From an uncultured Lachnospiraceae bacterium (GTDB lineage Bacteria; Bacillota; Clostridia; Lachnospirales; Lachnospiraceae), in contig CAKXYI010000001.1 of NCBI GenBank assembly GCA_934899185.1, positions 614,050-678,049 on the forward strand: a stretch of DNA of 64,000 nt. Direction: 5' to 3'. The notes below the pieces were generated by a model. That model saw only the letters and a list, made by a program, of their open reading frames with translations, was not told the DNA's origin and did no database searches. This document shows, one piece after another, positions 57,275 to 64,000 of this stretch (position 1 is its first letter; the number at the start of each line of letters is the position of its first letter). The translations under genes and the position numbers were made by a program.

Positions 57275-58207
57275 TTACTTTAAAAACTCCTTGATCTGCC
57301 CATAAATAATATCCATCAGGCGCACACGTGCTTCCACAGATGCCCATGCGATATGCGGTGTGATGAGGAGTTTTGTGCTGTCTTTGATATGGCGCAGCGG
57401 ATTGTCCTCACTCATCGGTTCTGTATCAAGCACGTCAATCCCTGCCGCCGCGATGATTCCACGATCCAGCGCATCTGCCAGATCTTTTTCCACAATGATC
57501 GGTCCGCGTCCCACATTGATAAGAACTGCACTCTCTTTCATCTGCGCGAATTCTTTCTCCCCGATCAGATGCAATGTATCATTTGTTAAAGGCGCATGAA
57601 TAGAAATAATATCTGATGTTTTTAACAATGTCTGTAAATCCACTTCCTGATACTGCTTGTCATGGTTACGACCGGACGTTGAGAAATACTGCACCTTGCA
57701 GCCAAATACCGTCGCAATCTCAGACACACGTTTTCCAATTGCACCAAGCCCAATAATTCCCCATGTCTTTCCTGCCAACTGATGAAACGTCTTTACAAAA
57801 TGCGTAAACATCTTATCATTTACATATTTCTCTTCCTTTACATAAGCATCATAATATGACAGATTCTCATATAGGTAAAATAACAAGGCAAAGGTATGCT
57901 GCGCTACCGTCTCGGTCGAATAGCCTGCCACATTGCGCCATGCAATCTTTCTTTTTTCCAGATACTCCTTATCCAGATTGTTGGTTCCTGTTGCAGTCAC
58001 ACAGATCAGTTTCAGTTTTTTGGCTCCCGCCAGCGTCTCCTCATTCATGTTACATTTATTTGTGATAATGATGTCTGCATCCTCTATACGCGCCGGAATT
58101 TCCTGACTGGTTGAAAAATCATATTCCACGAGATTGCCAAATGCATGGAACTTTGTAAGGTCAATATCCTCTCCTATGGTTTTTCGATCCAAAAATACTA
58201 TCTTCAT
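57275..58207 (-). CDS. D-2-hydroxyacid dehydrogenase (third copy)
   Basis: 310 residues with Rossmann motif GIIGLGAIGKRVSEIA, catalytic Arg in NVGRGP, acidic residue in LDTEPM and His in TPHIAW. About the same length and closest in style to the copy at 7075-8037 (C-terminal HIAWASVEARVRLMD). Own transcription unit. AGGAGG before the ATG. Confidence 0.88.
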   Translation of the reverse strand: MKIVFLDRKTIGEDIDLTKFHAFGNLVEYDFSTSQEIPARIEDADIIITNKCNMNEETLAGAKKLKLICVTATGTNNLDKEYLEKRKIAWRNVAGYSTETVAQHTFALLFYLYENLSYYDAYVKEEKYVNDKMFTHFVKTFHQLAGKTWGIIGLGAIGKRVSEIATVFGCKVQYFSTSGRNHDKQYQEVDLQTLLKTSDIISIHAPLTNDTLHLIGEKEFAQMKESAVLINVGRGPIIVEKDLADALDRGIIAAAGIDVLDTEPMSEDNPLRHIKDSTKLLITPHIAWASVEARVRLMDIIYGQIKEFLK

Positions 58208-58305
58208 TTGTGCCTCCTAAACCTATCTTTCAAACATTGCTTTTCTACTGGCATTTTACCATAAAGTCACGCCTTTTTTTCATAAATCTATATATTCTAT
58301 CTTCT

Positions 58306-58346
58306 TAAAAAAAGACACTCCACACAAGATTTTCTCATGCGGAGTG
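58306..58346 (-). terminator. Terminator of the GH2 gene
   Basis: CACTCCACA (58316-58324) pairs with TGCGGAGTG (58338-58346) with one wobble and a seven-T run on the minus strand. Confidence 0.85.
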
Positions 58347-58417
58347 CCTTCTCTCATAATTGGGGTGACGATCCTGTTGATCGCCTGTATTTAGGAAAGG
58401 AATTTGTTATAAACGCC

Positions 58418-60676
58418 TTATTTCTTGATCTTATTCAACATAGCATTGATGCCCAAAACCTGCTCTTTTGGAAGTCCTCCAAAGCCAAGCATTCTCTTGA
58501 CAGTAAATCCCATCATCATCTTCTGTGCTGCTTCCGGTTCGATTTGATTTGCCATCGCCTTCATGCCCTTCTGTGGATCATCTTCGGAAGGATTCTGCTG
58601 GCTCTCCTGCATCTTTGCCATCATGCCACCCATGAATTTTGCGCCTTCCGGATTTGCCATAATTTCTCCCAAAGTGTCATTGATGGAGAAATATCCCTCT
58701 GGTGCTGTAATCTCAAACCAGTTGATTACGTCACCTGTTACCGGCATATGATAGTCTGGATTTGGTTCGTCAACTTTTTTGATGGTTGCACTATCCTCGC
58801 AGTCTCCTGCTTTTGCGGTCAACGTTGTCTCACCGACATTCTTTACTTCAAATGTAAAGAAGTGATCTTCTGCGTTCTGTTTTCCAACAGATTCTCCGTT
58901 TGCAAAAAGCTCTACCTCAGGAAGGTTAGAATACACTTTAACGGTTGTAACATCCTCATCACGGTCTACATAATTCTTGCTGCAAAGGTGAACAAATGGT
59001 ACATCAGATAACCATGCCTTATATGCATAAAAAGCGTCCTTTTTGTACTTACGATCGAAGGTAACGAGACCCTTGTTGTTCATACCCTTGCATCCGCCCT
59101 CGTCTCTGGCATCTGCTGCAAAATCAAACATATTCCAAACATGCGTAGCCCAGATAAAATCTCTGGTGTAAAGCTGCTTAATAAGTTCTTCATGATAATA
59201 TGCCTGATATTCCTCGGTATAATCTCCTTGCTCCGGATGAGACGTATGCCACTTGTAAGCTTCTGCACCATACTCACTCATACCGATCGGGATGTTAGGA
59301 TACATCTCATGGAATGCGTCCATAAATGGTCCGTTCTGCTCGATTTTTCCACCGTACCATCCCAGATACTGGTTGTAAGAAACCAAATCCGGAATCTCAA
59401 TATACTGCTTCTCTGAAATATCACACATAGAGATAACTGCCATGGTGGTAAGTCTTGTCTTATCCATTTCGTGAACCATATCATTTAAAATGTGATGGTT
59501 CTCTAAAAGATCTGGGTCTTTTGCTCCCTTCATAGTTATCTCATTAGAGAGACCCCAGAAGAAAATGGATGGATGGTTATAATTTTGTACTACAAGCTCT
59601 TTCATCTGCGAAATAGTATTTTCGCGGCCATTTGGCATATGTACAGAAATATATGGAATTTCTGCCCAAAGCACAAAACCTAACTCATCACATAAGTCGT
59701 AAAAATACTGATCATGTTGATAATGTGCCAGACGAATGGTCGTTGCACCAAGTTCATAAATAATCTTAGCATCTTCTTCATGCATCTCAGGTGTCAGAGC
59801 ATTACCGATATGCGGTCTATCCTGATGGCGCGATACACCGCGAAGCGGGTAATGTTCACCATTTAAGAAAAAGCCTTTTTCCGGATCTACTTTAAACGTG
59901 CGGCAGCCAAAACGTGTGGTTCTCTCATCAATCACCTGACCTTCTTTCTTTAATTCTACATGCATGGTATAAAGATGAGGATCCTTGCGTCCATTCCAAA
60001 GATGAACGTTTGTAATGGTCTGCTCTACCTGTGTCTGATCTGCACTAACTGTAGTGCTATCAACGACTGTATCTCCGTCTGTGATAGTAAATACCAATTC
60101 TTCTTGACTTCCTGCATTTGTCAGATACACCTCTGTTGTAATCTTAGCATCTTGACCTGTCACTTCCGGTGTTACCTTAATCGCAGGACTTCCATAGTAA
60201 TCCAGATCAAAACGTGTTTCATCCACAAGAATCAAAGATACCTTACGATACAATCCGCCGTAAAAAGTAAAATCAGCATTCTGTGGATAAACATGGTCAT
60301 TTGGTGCATTATCAACTGCAACTACAATTTCATTTTCTTCTTTTAAATATGAAGTAATGTTGGCTCTCCATGTTGAATAACCACCATCATGCTTTGCAAC
60401 AGATTCACCGTTTACAAATAATTCAGCGGAGGAATTTGCTGCTTCGAACTCAATATAAACTTCCTTGCCTTCAGCAACCTCTGCCTTAGAAAGATTCTTT
60501 GCATAGTAACAGGTTCCACGATAATAATCGCTTCCACCGTCCTGTCCGTCCTCGCCATTCCAGGTGTGTGGCAGATCCAATGTCTCCCAGTTTCCTGCGG
60601 AAGTTGTCTTATCTGCTACGGTAACAGCATCTTTTGTGAACTTCCAATTTTCATTCCAAGTAAATTTCTTGCTCAT
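58418..60676 (-). CDS. Glycoside hydrolase family 2 (beta-galactosidase-like)
   Basis: 752 residues. Jelly-roll domain (~30-150, DLPHTWN, GGLYRKVSL), Ig-like domain (~160-265), TIM barrel with acid/base Glu379 in GLSNEI and nucleophile Glu468 in GMSEYGAEA, then a further Ig-like domain (~575-645). No signal peptide, so cytoplasmic. The last ~90 residues are a Met-rich helical tail (MGGMMAKMQE..., KMMMGFTVKRML), echoing the GH3 tail. GH2 could act on beta-galactosides, glucuronides or mannosides; not decidable here. Confidence 0.92.
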   Translation of the reverse strand: MSKKFTWNENWKFTKDAVTVADKTTSAGNWETLDLPHTWNGEDGQDGGSDYYRGTCYYAKNLSKAEVAEGKEVYIEFEAANSSAELFVNGESVAKHDGGYSTWRANITSYLKEENEIVVAVDNAPNDHVYPQNADFTFYGGLYRKVSLILVDETRFDLDYYGSPAIKVTPEVTGQDAKITTEVYLTNAGSQEELVFTITDGDTVVDSTTVSADQTQVEQTITNVHLWNGRKDPHLYTMHVELKKEGQVIDERTTRFGCRTFKVDPEKGFFLNGEHYPLRGVSRHQDRPHIGNALTPEMHEEDAKIIYELGATTIRLAHYQHDQYFYDLCDELGFVLWAEIPYISVHMPNGRENTISQMKELVVQNYNHPSIFFWGLSNEITMKGAKDPDLLENHHILNDMVHEMDKTRLTTMAVISMCDISEKQYIEIPDLVSYNQYLGWYGGKIEQNGPFMDAFHEMYPNIPIGMSEYGAEAYKWHTSHPEQGDYTEEYQAYYHEELIKQLYTRDFIWATHVWNMFDFAADARDEGGCKGMNNKGLVTFDRKYKKDAFYAYKAWLSDVPFVHLCSKNYVDRDEDVTTVKVYSNLPEVELFANGESVGKQNAEDHFFTFEVKNVGETTLTAKAGDCEDSATIKKVDEPNPDYHMPVTGDVINWFEITAPEGYFSINDTLGEIMANPEGAKFMGGMMAKMQESQQNPSEDDPQKGMKAMANQIEPEAAQKMMMGFTVKRMLGFGGLPKEQVLGINAMLNKIKK

Positions 60677-60774
60677 GCTCGCTCTCCTTTTTGTAGTTTC
60701 TTTCTATATTTGAATGTGTAATGCTGACATTCTTCTTTACTAACTACATCATAGAGCATTTTTAAAAAATCCCT

Positions 60775-60805
60775 ATTCAAAAATTTGCTTTTTCATTCAA
60801 AATTT
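60775..60805 (-). promoter_or_regulatory. Direct repeats upstream of GH2
   Basis: ATTCAAAAATTT (60775) and ATTCAAAATTT (60795) recur with a 20-base period, two helical turns, between 99 and 129 bases upstream of the GH2 start. This fits a dimeric activator site, AraC-like in geometry. Confidence 0.45.
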
Positions 60806-60851
60806 CTTGTTCTTTTGCGTTTTTTATTTTTCTGTCTTATTTCCTTATATG

Positions 60852-61310
60852 CTACTTGCGCTTTAAGATCATCTTGACGCCACGAATCTCGGATACGATC
60901 GCCTGCTCATCTACGGCAAATACCTCTTGATCCTCTGCGGATCTTGCCGTCCACTCCATACCATTATAAAGGACTTTTCCGCTTTCCTTACGGTTATCGA
61001 CTTCCTCGATGACACGTACTTCCTTACCTATGCACTCCTCATAGTTGGTCGCAACCTTCCGGCTCTCCAGGTATTTTTTCGCCCACGGTCTTGTAAAATA
61101 CAAAAGGATAAAAGTCACAGCAAAGAATACCGCGATCTGTAAGCCCGGATGTCCGCCCAAAAGGCAGACGACCAATGCTGCCAGCGCTCCCCCGGAGATC
61201 CAGATAGAGGTCAGTCCAACCGTTATGATCTCGATCACAGCGGTAATCACGATCACCGCCAGCCACAAATACATCCAATCACTTAATATAAAATCCATCA
61301 TCAACTCCAT
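60852..61310 (-). CDS. NfeD-family membrane protein
   Basis: 152 residues: two or three N-terminal TM helices (~10-75) and an OB-fold NfeD domain (~90-150, IGKEVRVIEEVDNRKESGKVLYNGMEWTARS). NfeD proteins partner membrane proteases and stomatin-like scaffolds. No partner gene is adjacent. AGGAGG before the ATG. Confidence 0.9.
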   Translation of the reverse strand: MELMMDFILSDWMYLWLAVIVITAVIEIITVGLTSIWISGGALAALVVCLLGGHPGLQIAVFFAVTFILLYFTRPWAKKYLESRKVATNYEECIGKEVRVIEEVDNRKESGKVLYNGMEWTARSAEDQEVFAVDEQAIVSEIRGVKMILKRK

Positions 61311-61385
61311 GCCATTACCTCCTTTTCGGATATCCCGATCGTCGTCATCTGTTGATTGTCATATCCTGACATTTATCACTTTAGC

Positions 61386-61802
61386 CTACATCGTCCGCAA
61401 ACGTCTTACAATGTCTTCCACTTGTCGAATCGCATCTTCCACCTGATTTCTTGCCTCATTGATGCGGTCTTGCACAAGCCAGTCTGCCACAAGACCATCA
61501 AAGAAGAAATCTGCAAATGTCAAAAAATCACCAACATTCAAGTTCAGATTGTGTGTCATATTTACATCCTGCAACTCCCGGCTAAATCTCTGTAAATTAT
61601 ATTTTGCTTCCTCCATGTACTTTTGTGCATTTCCCATTTTGGAATGTTTGACTAATCCACTGATCATGCCACCACCGAAAAGATCTAAAAGTCCCCAATT
61701 ACCCGCAGACTGCAACTCGCCACGTGCTGCCCGAAGTGATGATAATGCACGCTCTCCTGCATCAATTGCTTCGTTACGTTCCTTTTCAAAATCGTACGCC
61801 AT
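61386..61802 (-). CDS. Conserved hypothetical helical protein
   Basis: 138 residues, not recognised functionally. Two amphipathic helical halves flank a hydrophobic glycine turn (LLDLFGGGMISGLVKH), and the C-terminus (RINEARNQVEDAIRQVEDIVRRL) could coil. No signal peptide. Same strand as NfeD, 75 bases downstream of nothing else shared, so independent. Confidence 0.6.
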   Translation of the reverse strand: MAYDFEKERNEAIDAGERALSSLRAARGELQSAGNWGLLDLFGGGMISGLVKHSKMGNAQKYMEEAKYNLQRFSRELQDVNMTHNLNLNVGDFLTFADFFFDGLVADWLVQDRINEARNQVEDAIRQVEDIVRRLRTM

Positions 61803-61980
61803 GACATATCTCCTTACACTATCTATCTTATGCTATTCATCTGATAAGATAATCCATAATTATCTTTATTTGCGTCTTATTATACACGATAGCGCAACTT
61901 TTGTCATCGCAGAGTCGCTAGTGTTCGACAAACTTAATTTTTTAATTTATATTTCACCGCCCATTCGACAAATATAATAA
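61803..61980. other. Gap with two TTCGACAAA motifs
   Basis: The gap between the hypothetical gene and the gene remnant contains TTCGACAAA at 61924-61932 and 61964-61972, a 40-base period, and otherwise AT-rich sequence with no gene or clear promoter. Confidence 0.4.
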
Positions 61981-62109
61981 CATATACTCTCACATTTTTA
62001 TGATGATAATGACGATGACTACGAGAACTATTCTTCCTTAGAAGAAGAATACAACTACGATGAGGACGCTATGCAGTCAGACCCAAGATACTGGGATAGA
62101 TTATATTGA
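61981..62109 (+). pseudogene. 3' remnant of an acidic protein gene
   Basis: An open frame without a usable start runs from 61981 to TGA at 62107-62109. It encodes a strongly acidic, Tyr-rich tail (DDNDDDYENY, EEEYNYDEDA, DPRYWDRLY) typical of C-termini. An in-frame TAA lies immediately upstream. It appears to be the truncated end of a gene whose rest is gone, sitting next to a shared terminator. Confidence 0.5.
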
Positions 62110-62111
62110 TT

Positions 62112-62167
62112 AAAAAAACTGCGCATGACAACTGCCAGCCTAAGCCGACACCTGTCATGCGCAGTTT
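62112..62167 (-). terminator. Terminator of the transaldolase-like gene
   Basis: A perfect 15-bp stem (62116-62130 with 62153-62167) and a T-run on the minus strand. It could also have served the plus-strand remnant. Confidence 0.9.
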
Positions 62168-62182
62168 CGTTTATTTACGACT

Positions 62183-62836
62183 TTAGTCACCAAAAACAGC
62201 ACGATAATCTGCCTGGAACTTCTCAATTCCGGCATCTGTCAATGGATGCTTTGTCATCTGTTCAATGACCTTGTAAGGTACGGTCGCAATGTCTGCTCCA
62301 GCAAGTGCACAATCTGTAACATGGATCGGATTGCGGATAGATGCTGCAATGATCTCTGTGTCATATCCATAATTGTCAAAGATGGTCACGATATCTTCGA
62401 TCAGACCAATACCCGGCTGGCTGATGTCGTCAAGTCTTCCCAGGAATGGAGATACATAGGTGGCCCCTGCTTCTGCTGCCAGAAGTGCCTGATTTGCGGT
62501 AAAGATCAAGGTAACATTTGTCTTGATGCCTTCTGCGGAAAGCACTTTAACTGCCTTCAGTCCTTCTACTGTCATAGGGATCTTAACAACCATGTTTGGA
62601 TGAATGGCTGCAATCTCTCTGCCCTCTTTGATCATACCTTCTGCATCTACAGTCGTAGCCTTTACCTCACCACTGATCGGTCCGTCAACGATAGATGTGA
62701 TTTCCTTGATGACCTCATTAAAATCTCTTCCTTCTTTTGCGATCAAGGATGGATTGGTCGTCACACCACAGATCACACCCATATCGTTGGCCTTTCTGAT
62801 GTCGTCTACATTCGCTGTATCAATAAAAAACTTCAT
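62183..62836 (-). CDS. Transaldolase-like fructose-6-phosphate aldolase
   Basis: 217 residues, the length of FSA/Tal[19 protein letters not shown] opens the barrel; the Schiff-base Lys is in MVVKIPMT; also [13 protein letters not shown] and [12 protein letters not shown]. It transfers or cleaves three-carbon units between sugar phosphates and fits with the split transketolase in this window. It might act as transaldolase proper in vivo. Confidence 0.93.
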   Translation of the reverse strand: MKFFIDTANVDDIRKANDMGVICGVTTNPSLIAKEGRDFNEVIKEITSIVDGPISGEVKATTVDAEGMIKEGREIAAIHPNMVVKIPMTVEGLKAVKVLSAEGIKTNVTLIFTANQALLAAEAGATYVSPFLGRLDDISQPGIGLIEDIVTIFDNYGYDTEIIAASIRNPIHVTDCALAGADIATVPYKVIEQMTKHPLTDAGIEKFQADYRAVFGD

Positions 62837-62975
62837 CCTGCATTCCTCCTAAATTATAGTTTTCTCTCAACGTCCTCATTGTACGAGTTCGGAAGAAAAA
62901 GTACAATCCAGTTTCCTGATGATGATAAAAAAATGAACTAACTTCCTCAAAAAATCCACTAGATAGAATGCAGTC

Positions 62976-63461
62976 TTATACAATAATGTCTGCTGTCTCA
63001 AATGCAATGACCTTGCGCAAGCCCTCTAAGGACACCTCCACCTGATAACCGATCTTGCCTCCACTAAAGATAATGGTGTCAAAATCCTCGGCACTTTGGT
63101 GAATGACCGTCTGAAAGAACTTTTTCATGCCAATCGGGGAACAGCCACCATGGATATAGCCGGTAAGCCCTAGCAGCTCTTTGGATTTTACCATGGCAAT
63201 CGACTTTTCACCTACTGCATTTGCCGCTTTCTTCAGATCCAGTTCCTCTGCCACCGGCACAACAAACACATAGTGCTCGCCGCTTTTCCCCACAGTCACC
63301 AGCGTTTTAAAGACTTTATCCACATTCTGTCCCAAAACTTCCGCCACTTCTACACCACTGATGGCATCTGTATTTGCATAGGAGTAATGTTTATATTCTA
63401 CCTTTGCCTGCTCTAAAAGACGCATAACATTTGTTTTTTCTTCTTTTGCTTTCTTTGCCAT
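62976..63461 (-). CDS. YbaK-family Cys-tRNA(Pro)/aminoacyl-tRNA deacylase
   Basis: 161 residues of the YbaK/EbsC fold, removing misacylated amino acids from tRNA. Marks: NVDKVFKTLV with the catalytic Lys, and GGCSPIGMKK. Start with AGGTG upstream. It lies near the tRNA genes but is a separate unit. Confidence 0.92.
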   Translation of the reverse strand: MAKKAKEEKTNVMRLLEQAKVEYKHYSYANTDAISGVEVAEVLGQNVDKVFKTLVTVGKSGEHYVFVVPVAEELDLKKAANAVGEKSIAMVKSKELLGLTGYIHGGCSPIGMKKFFQTVIHQSAEDFDTIIFSGGKIGYQVEVSLEGLRKVIAFETADIIV

Positions 63462-63477
63462 TTTTTCACCTGATTTC

Positions 63478-63690
63478 CTATTTTGATATTACAAGGGCTA
63501 TGATACCGCCAATAATTAAAATCGGCAAGGCAATATAAATCAGCCCTCCCAAGAAAAGTCCAATGAGCACGATTGGTAAGAATATAATATAAAAACCAAT
63601 CTTCAAAAATCCCCATGTCATCTTAACCGCCAGCGCGATCACTTTCCACATAAACCAGATAAATGCAATAATAAATAATGCTGTCAGCAT
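63478..63690 (-). CDS. Small two-TM membrane protein
   Basis: 70 residues, almost wholly hydrophobic, with two or three helices and a glycine-rich middle (LIGLFLGGLIYIALPILIIG). Not recognised. It lies 16 bases upstream of the YbaK gene on the same strand, so they may form an operon. Confidence 0.6.
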   Translation of the reverse strand: MLTALFIIAFIWFMWKVIALAVKMTWGFLKIGFYIIFLPIVLIGLFLGGLIYIALPILIIGGIIALVISK

Positions 63691-63802
63691 ATGATCACCT
63701 CTTTCATATTTTCCATATCATATAGCATTTACTATGGAAAGTAAACGCTTCTCATGACTTCTTAATAATTCTTTAATATTTCTATCTTCCTTTTACCACA
63801 TT

Positions 63803-63829
63803 AAAAAATCACCTGCTTTTGCAGATGAT
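63803..63829 (-). terminator. tRNA operon terminator
   Basis: ATCACCTGC (63808-63816) pairs with GCAGATGAT (63821-63829) with one wobble, followed by TTTTTT on the minus strand, directly after tRNA-Phe. Confidence 0.85.
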
Positions 63830-63848
63830 ACTTTACATAATATAAAAG

Positions 63849-63921
<73 letters not shown>

Positions 63922-63927
63922 ACAAAA

Positions 63928-64000
63928 TTGCGGGAATAGGATTTGAACCTATGACCTCCGGGTTATGAGCCCGGCGAGCTTCCAGACTGCTCCATCCCGC
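63928..64000 (-). tRNA. Initiator tRNA-Met (CAT), 5' base outside window
   Basis: Anticodon loop CTCATAA on a stem CCGGG/CCCGG with the three G-C pairs of initiator tRNA; T-arm ATAGG-TTCAAAT-CCTAT. The acceptor pairs GCGGGA with TCCCGC, leaving an A72 that would face the missing first base, as in initiators. No CCA is encoded. One base is cut by the window edge. Confidence 0.9.

Overview
The window looks like a chromosomal segment of a low- to mid-GC gut Clostridia, most likely Lachnospiraceae (inference). The reasons are strong AGGAGG-type ribosome binding sites, tRNA genes without encoded CCA, GPH-family sugar symporters next to intracellular GH2/GH3/GH43 glycosidases, split transketolase genes, Trk/Ktr potassium systems, a YtrA-type GntR/ABC operon and a Gram-positive exosortase (XrtG) locus. 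No rRNA, CRISPR array, phage, transposase or integrase gene was seen.

Layout. 1-1.8 kb: an AT-rich GNAT acetyltransferase fragment and an AraC regulator. 1.8-7.1 kb: a flavodoxin-like protein, a GH3 glycosidase/GPH symporter operon and a divergent TetR regulator. 7.1-12.9 kb: a five-gene minus-strand catabolic operon (GPH symporter, 2-hydroxyacid dehydrogenase, FAD oxidoreductase, IclR regulator, second 2-hydroxyacid dehydrogenase) behind a clear promoter and a palindromic operator. 13-14.2 kb: a membrane-anchored endonuclease/exonuclease/phosphatase-family protein. 14.2-19.2 kb: an AT-rich operon joining KtrB/KtrA potassium uptake to a small membrane protein and a KdpD/KdpE-like two-component pair, with no kdpFABC. 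19.3-30.6 kb: a complete exosortase-G operon of eight genes. 30.7-33.6 kb: a second potassium system (TrkH/TrkA). 33.7-36.3 kb: a LytTR response regulator and GHKL kinase, then a LytTR-type operator and promoter driving a tiny ORF and a small membrane protein. 36.4-40.3 kb: a methyltransferase, a GH43 glycosidase and an aldose epimerase. 40.3-42.9 kb: a GntR/ABC transporter operon. 43-50.6 kb: MFS transporter, Dabb protein, tRNA-dihydrouridine synthase, M20 peptidase, enolase and split transketolase. 50.7-58.2 kb: an AAA ATPase, XRE and VOC proteins, an orphan radical SAM enzyme, a phospholipase C-like protein, GNAT, HD hydrolase and a third 2-hydroxyacid dehydrogenase. 58.4-64 kb: GH2 glycosidase, NfeD, a conserved hypothetical, a gene remnant, a transaldolase-like aldolase, a YbaK deacylase, a small membrane protein, tRNA-Phe and initiator tRNA-Met.

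How the genes work together. The glycosidases, symporters, epimerase, transketolase and fructose-6-phosphate aldolase fit import and intracellular breakdown of plant or host glycosides feeding pentose/hexose metabolism. The most distinctive system is the exosortase-G operon. A secreted protein with three sugar-binding-like modules carries a C-terminal sorting tail. It is encoded with its sortase, a processive glycosyltransferase, a sensor-like two-TM protein, a pterin-synthase homolog with no cysteine, two giant membrane proteins and a methyltransferase. As far as I know, no molecular function has been established for this locus type. The second distinctive module is the LytTR/GHKL pair with its own operator in front of a possibly frameshifted peptide gene.

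Limits: all calls come from reading translations and motifs by eye. Substrates are inferred from family membership, and starts were chosen from ribosome binding sites.
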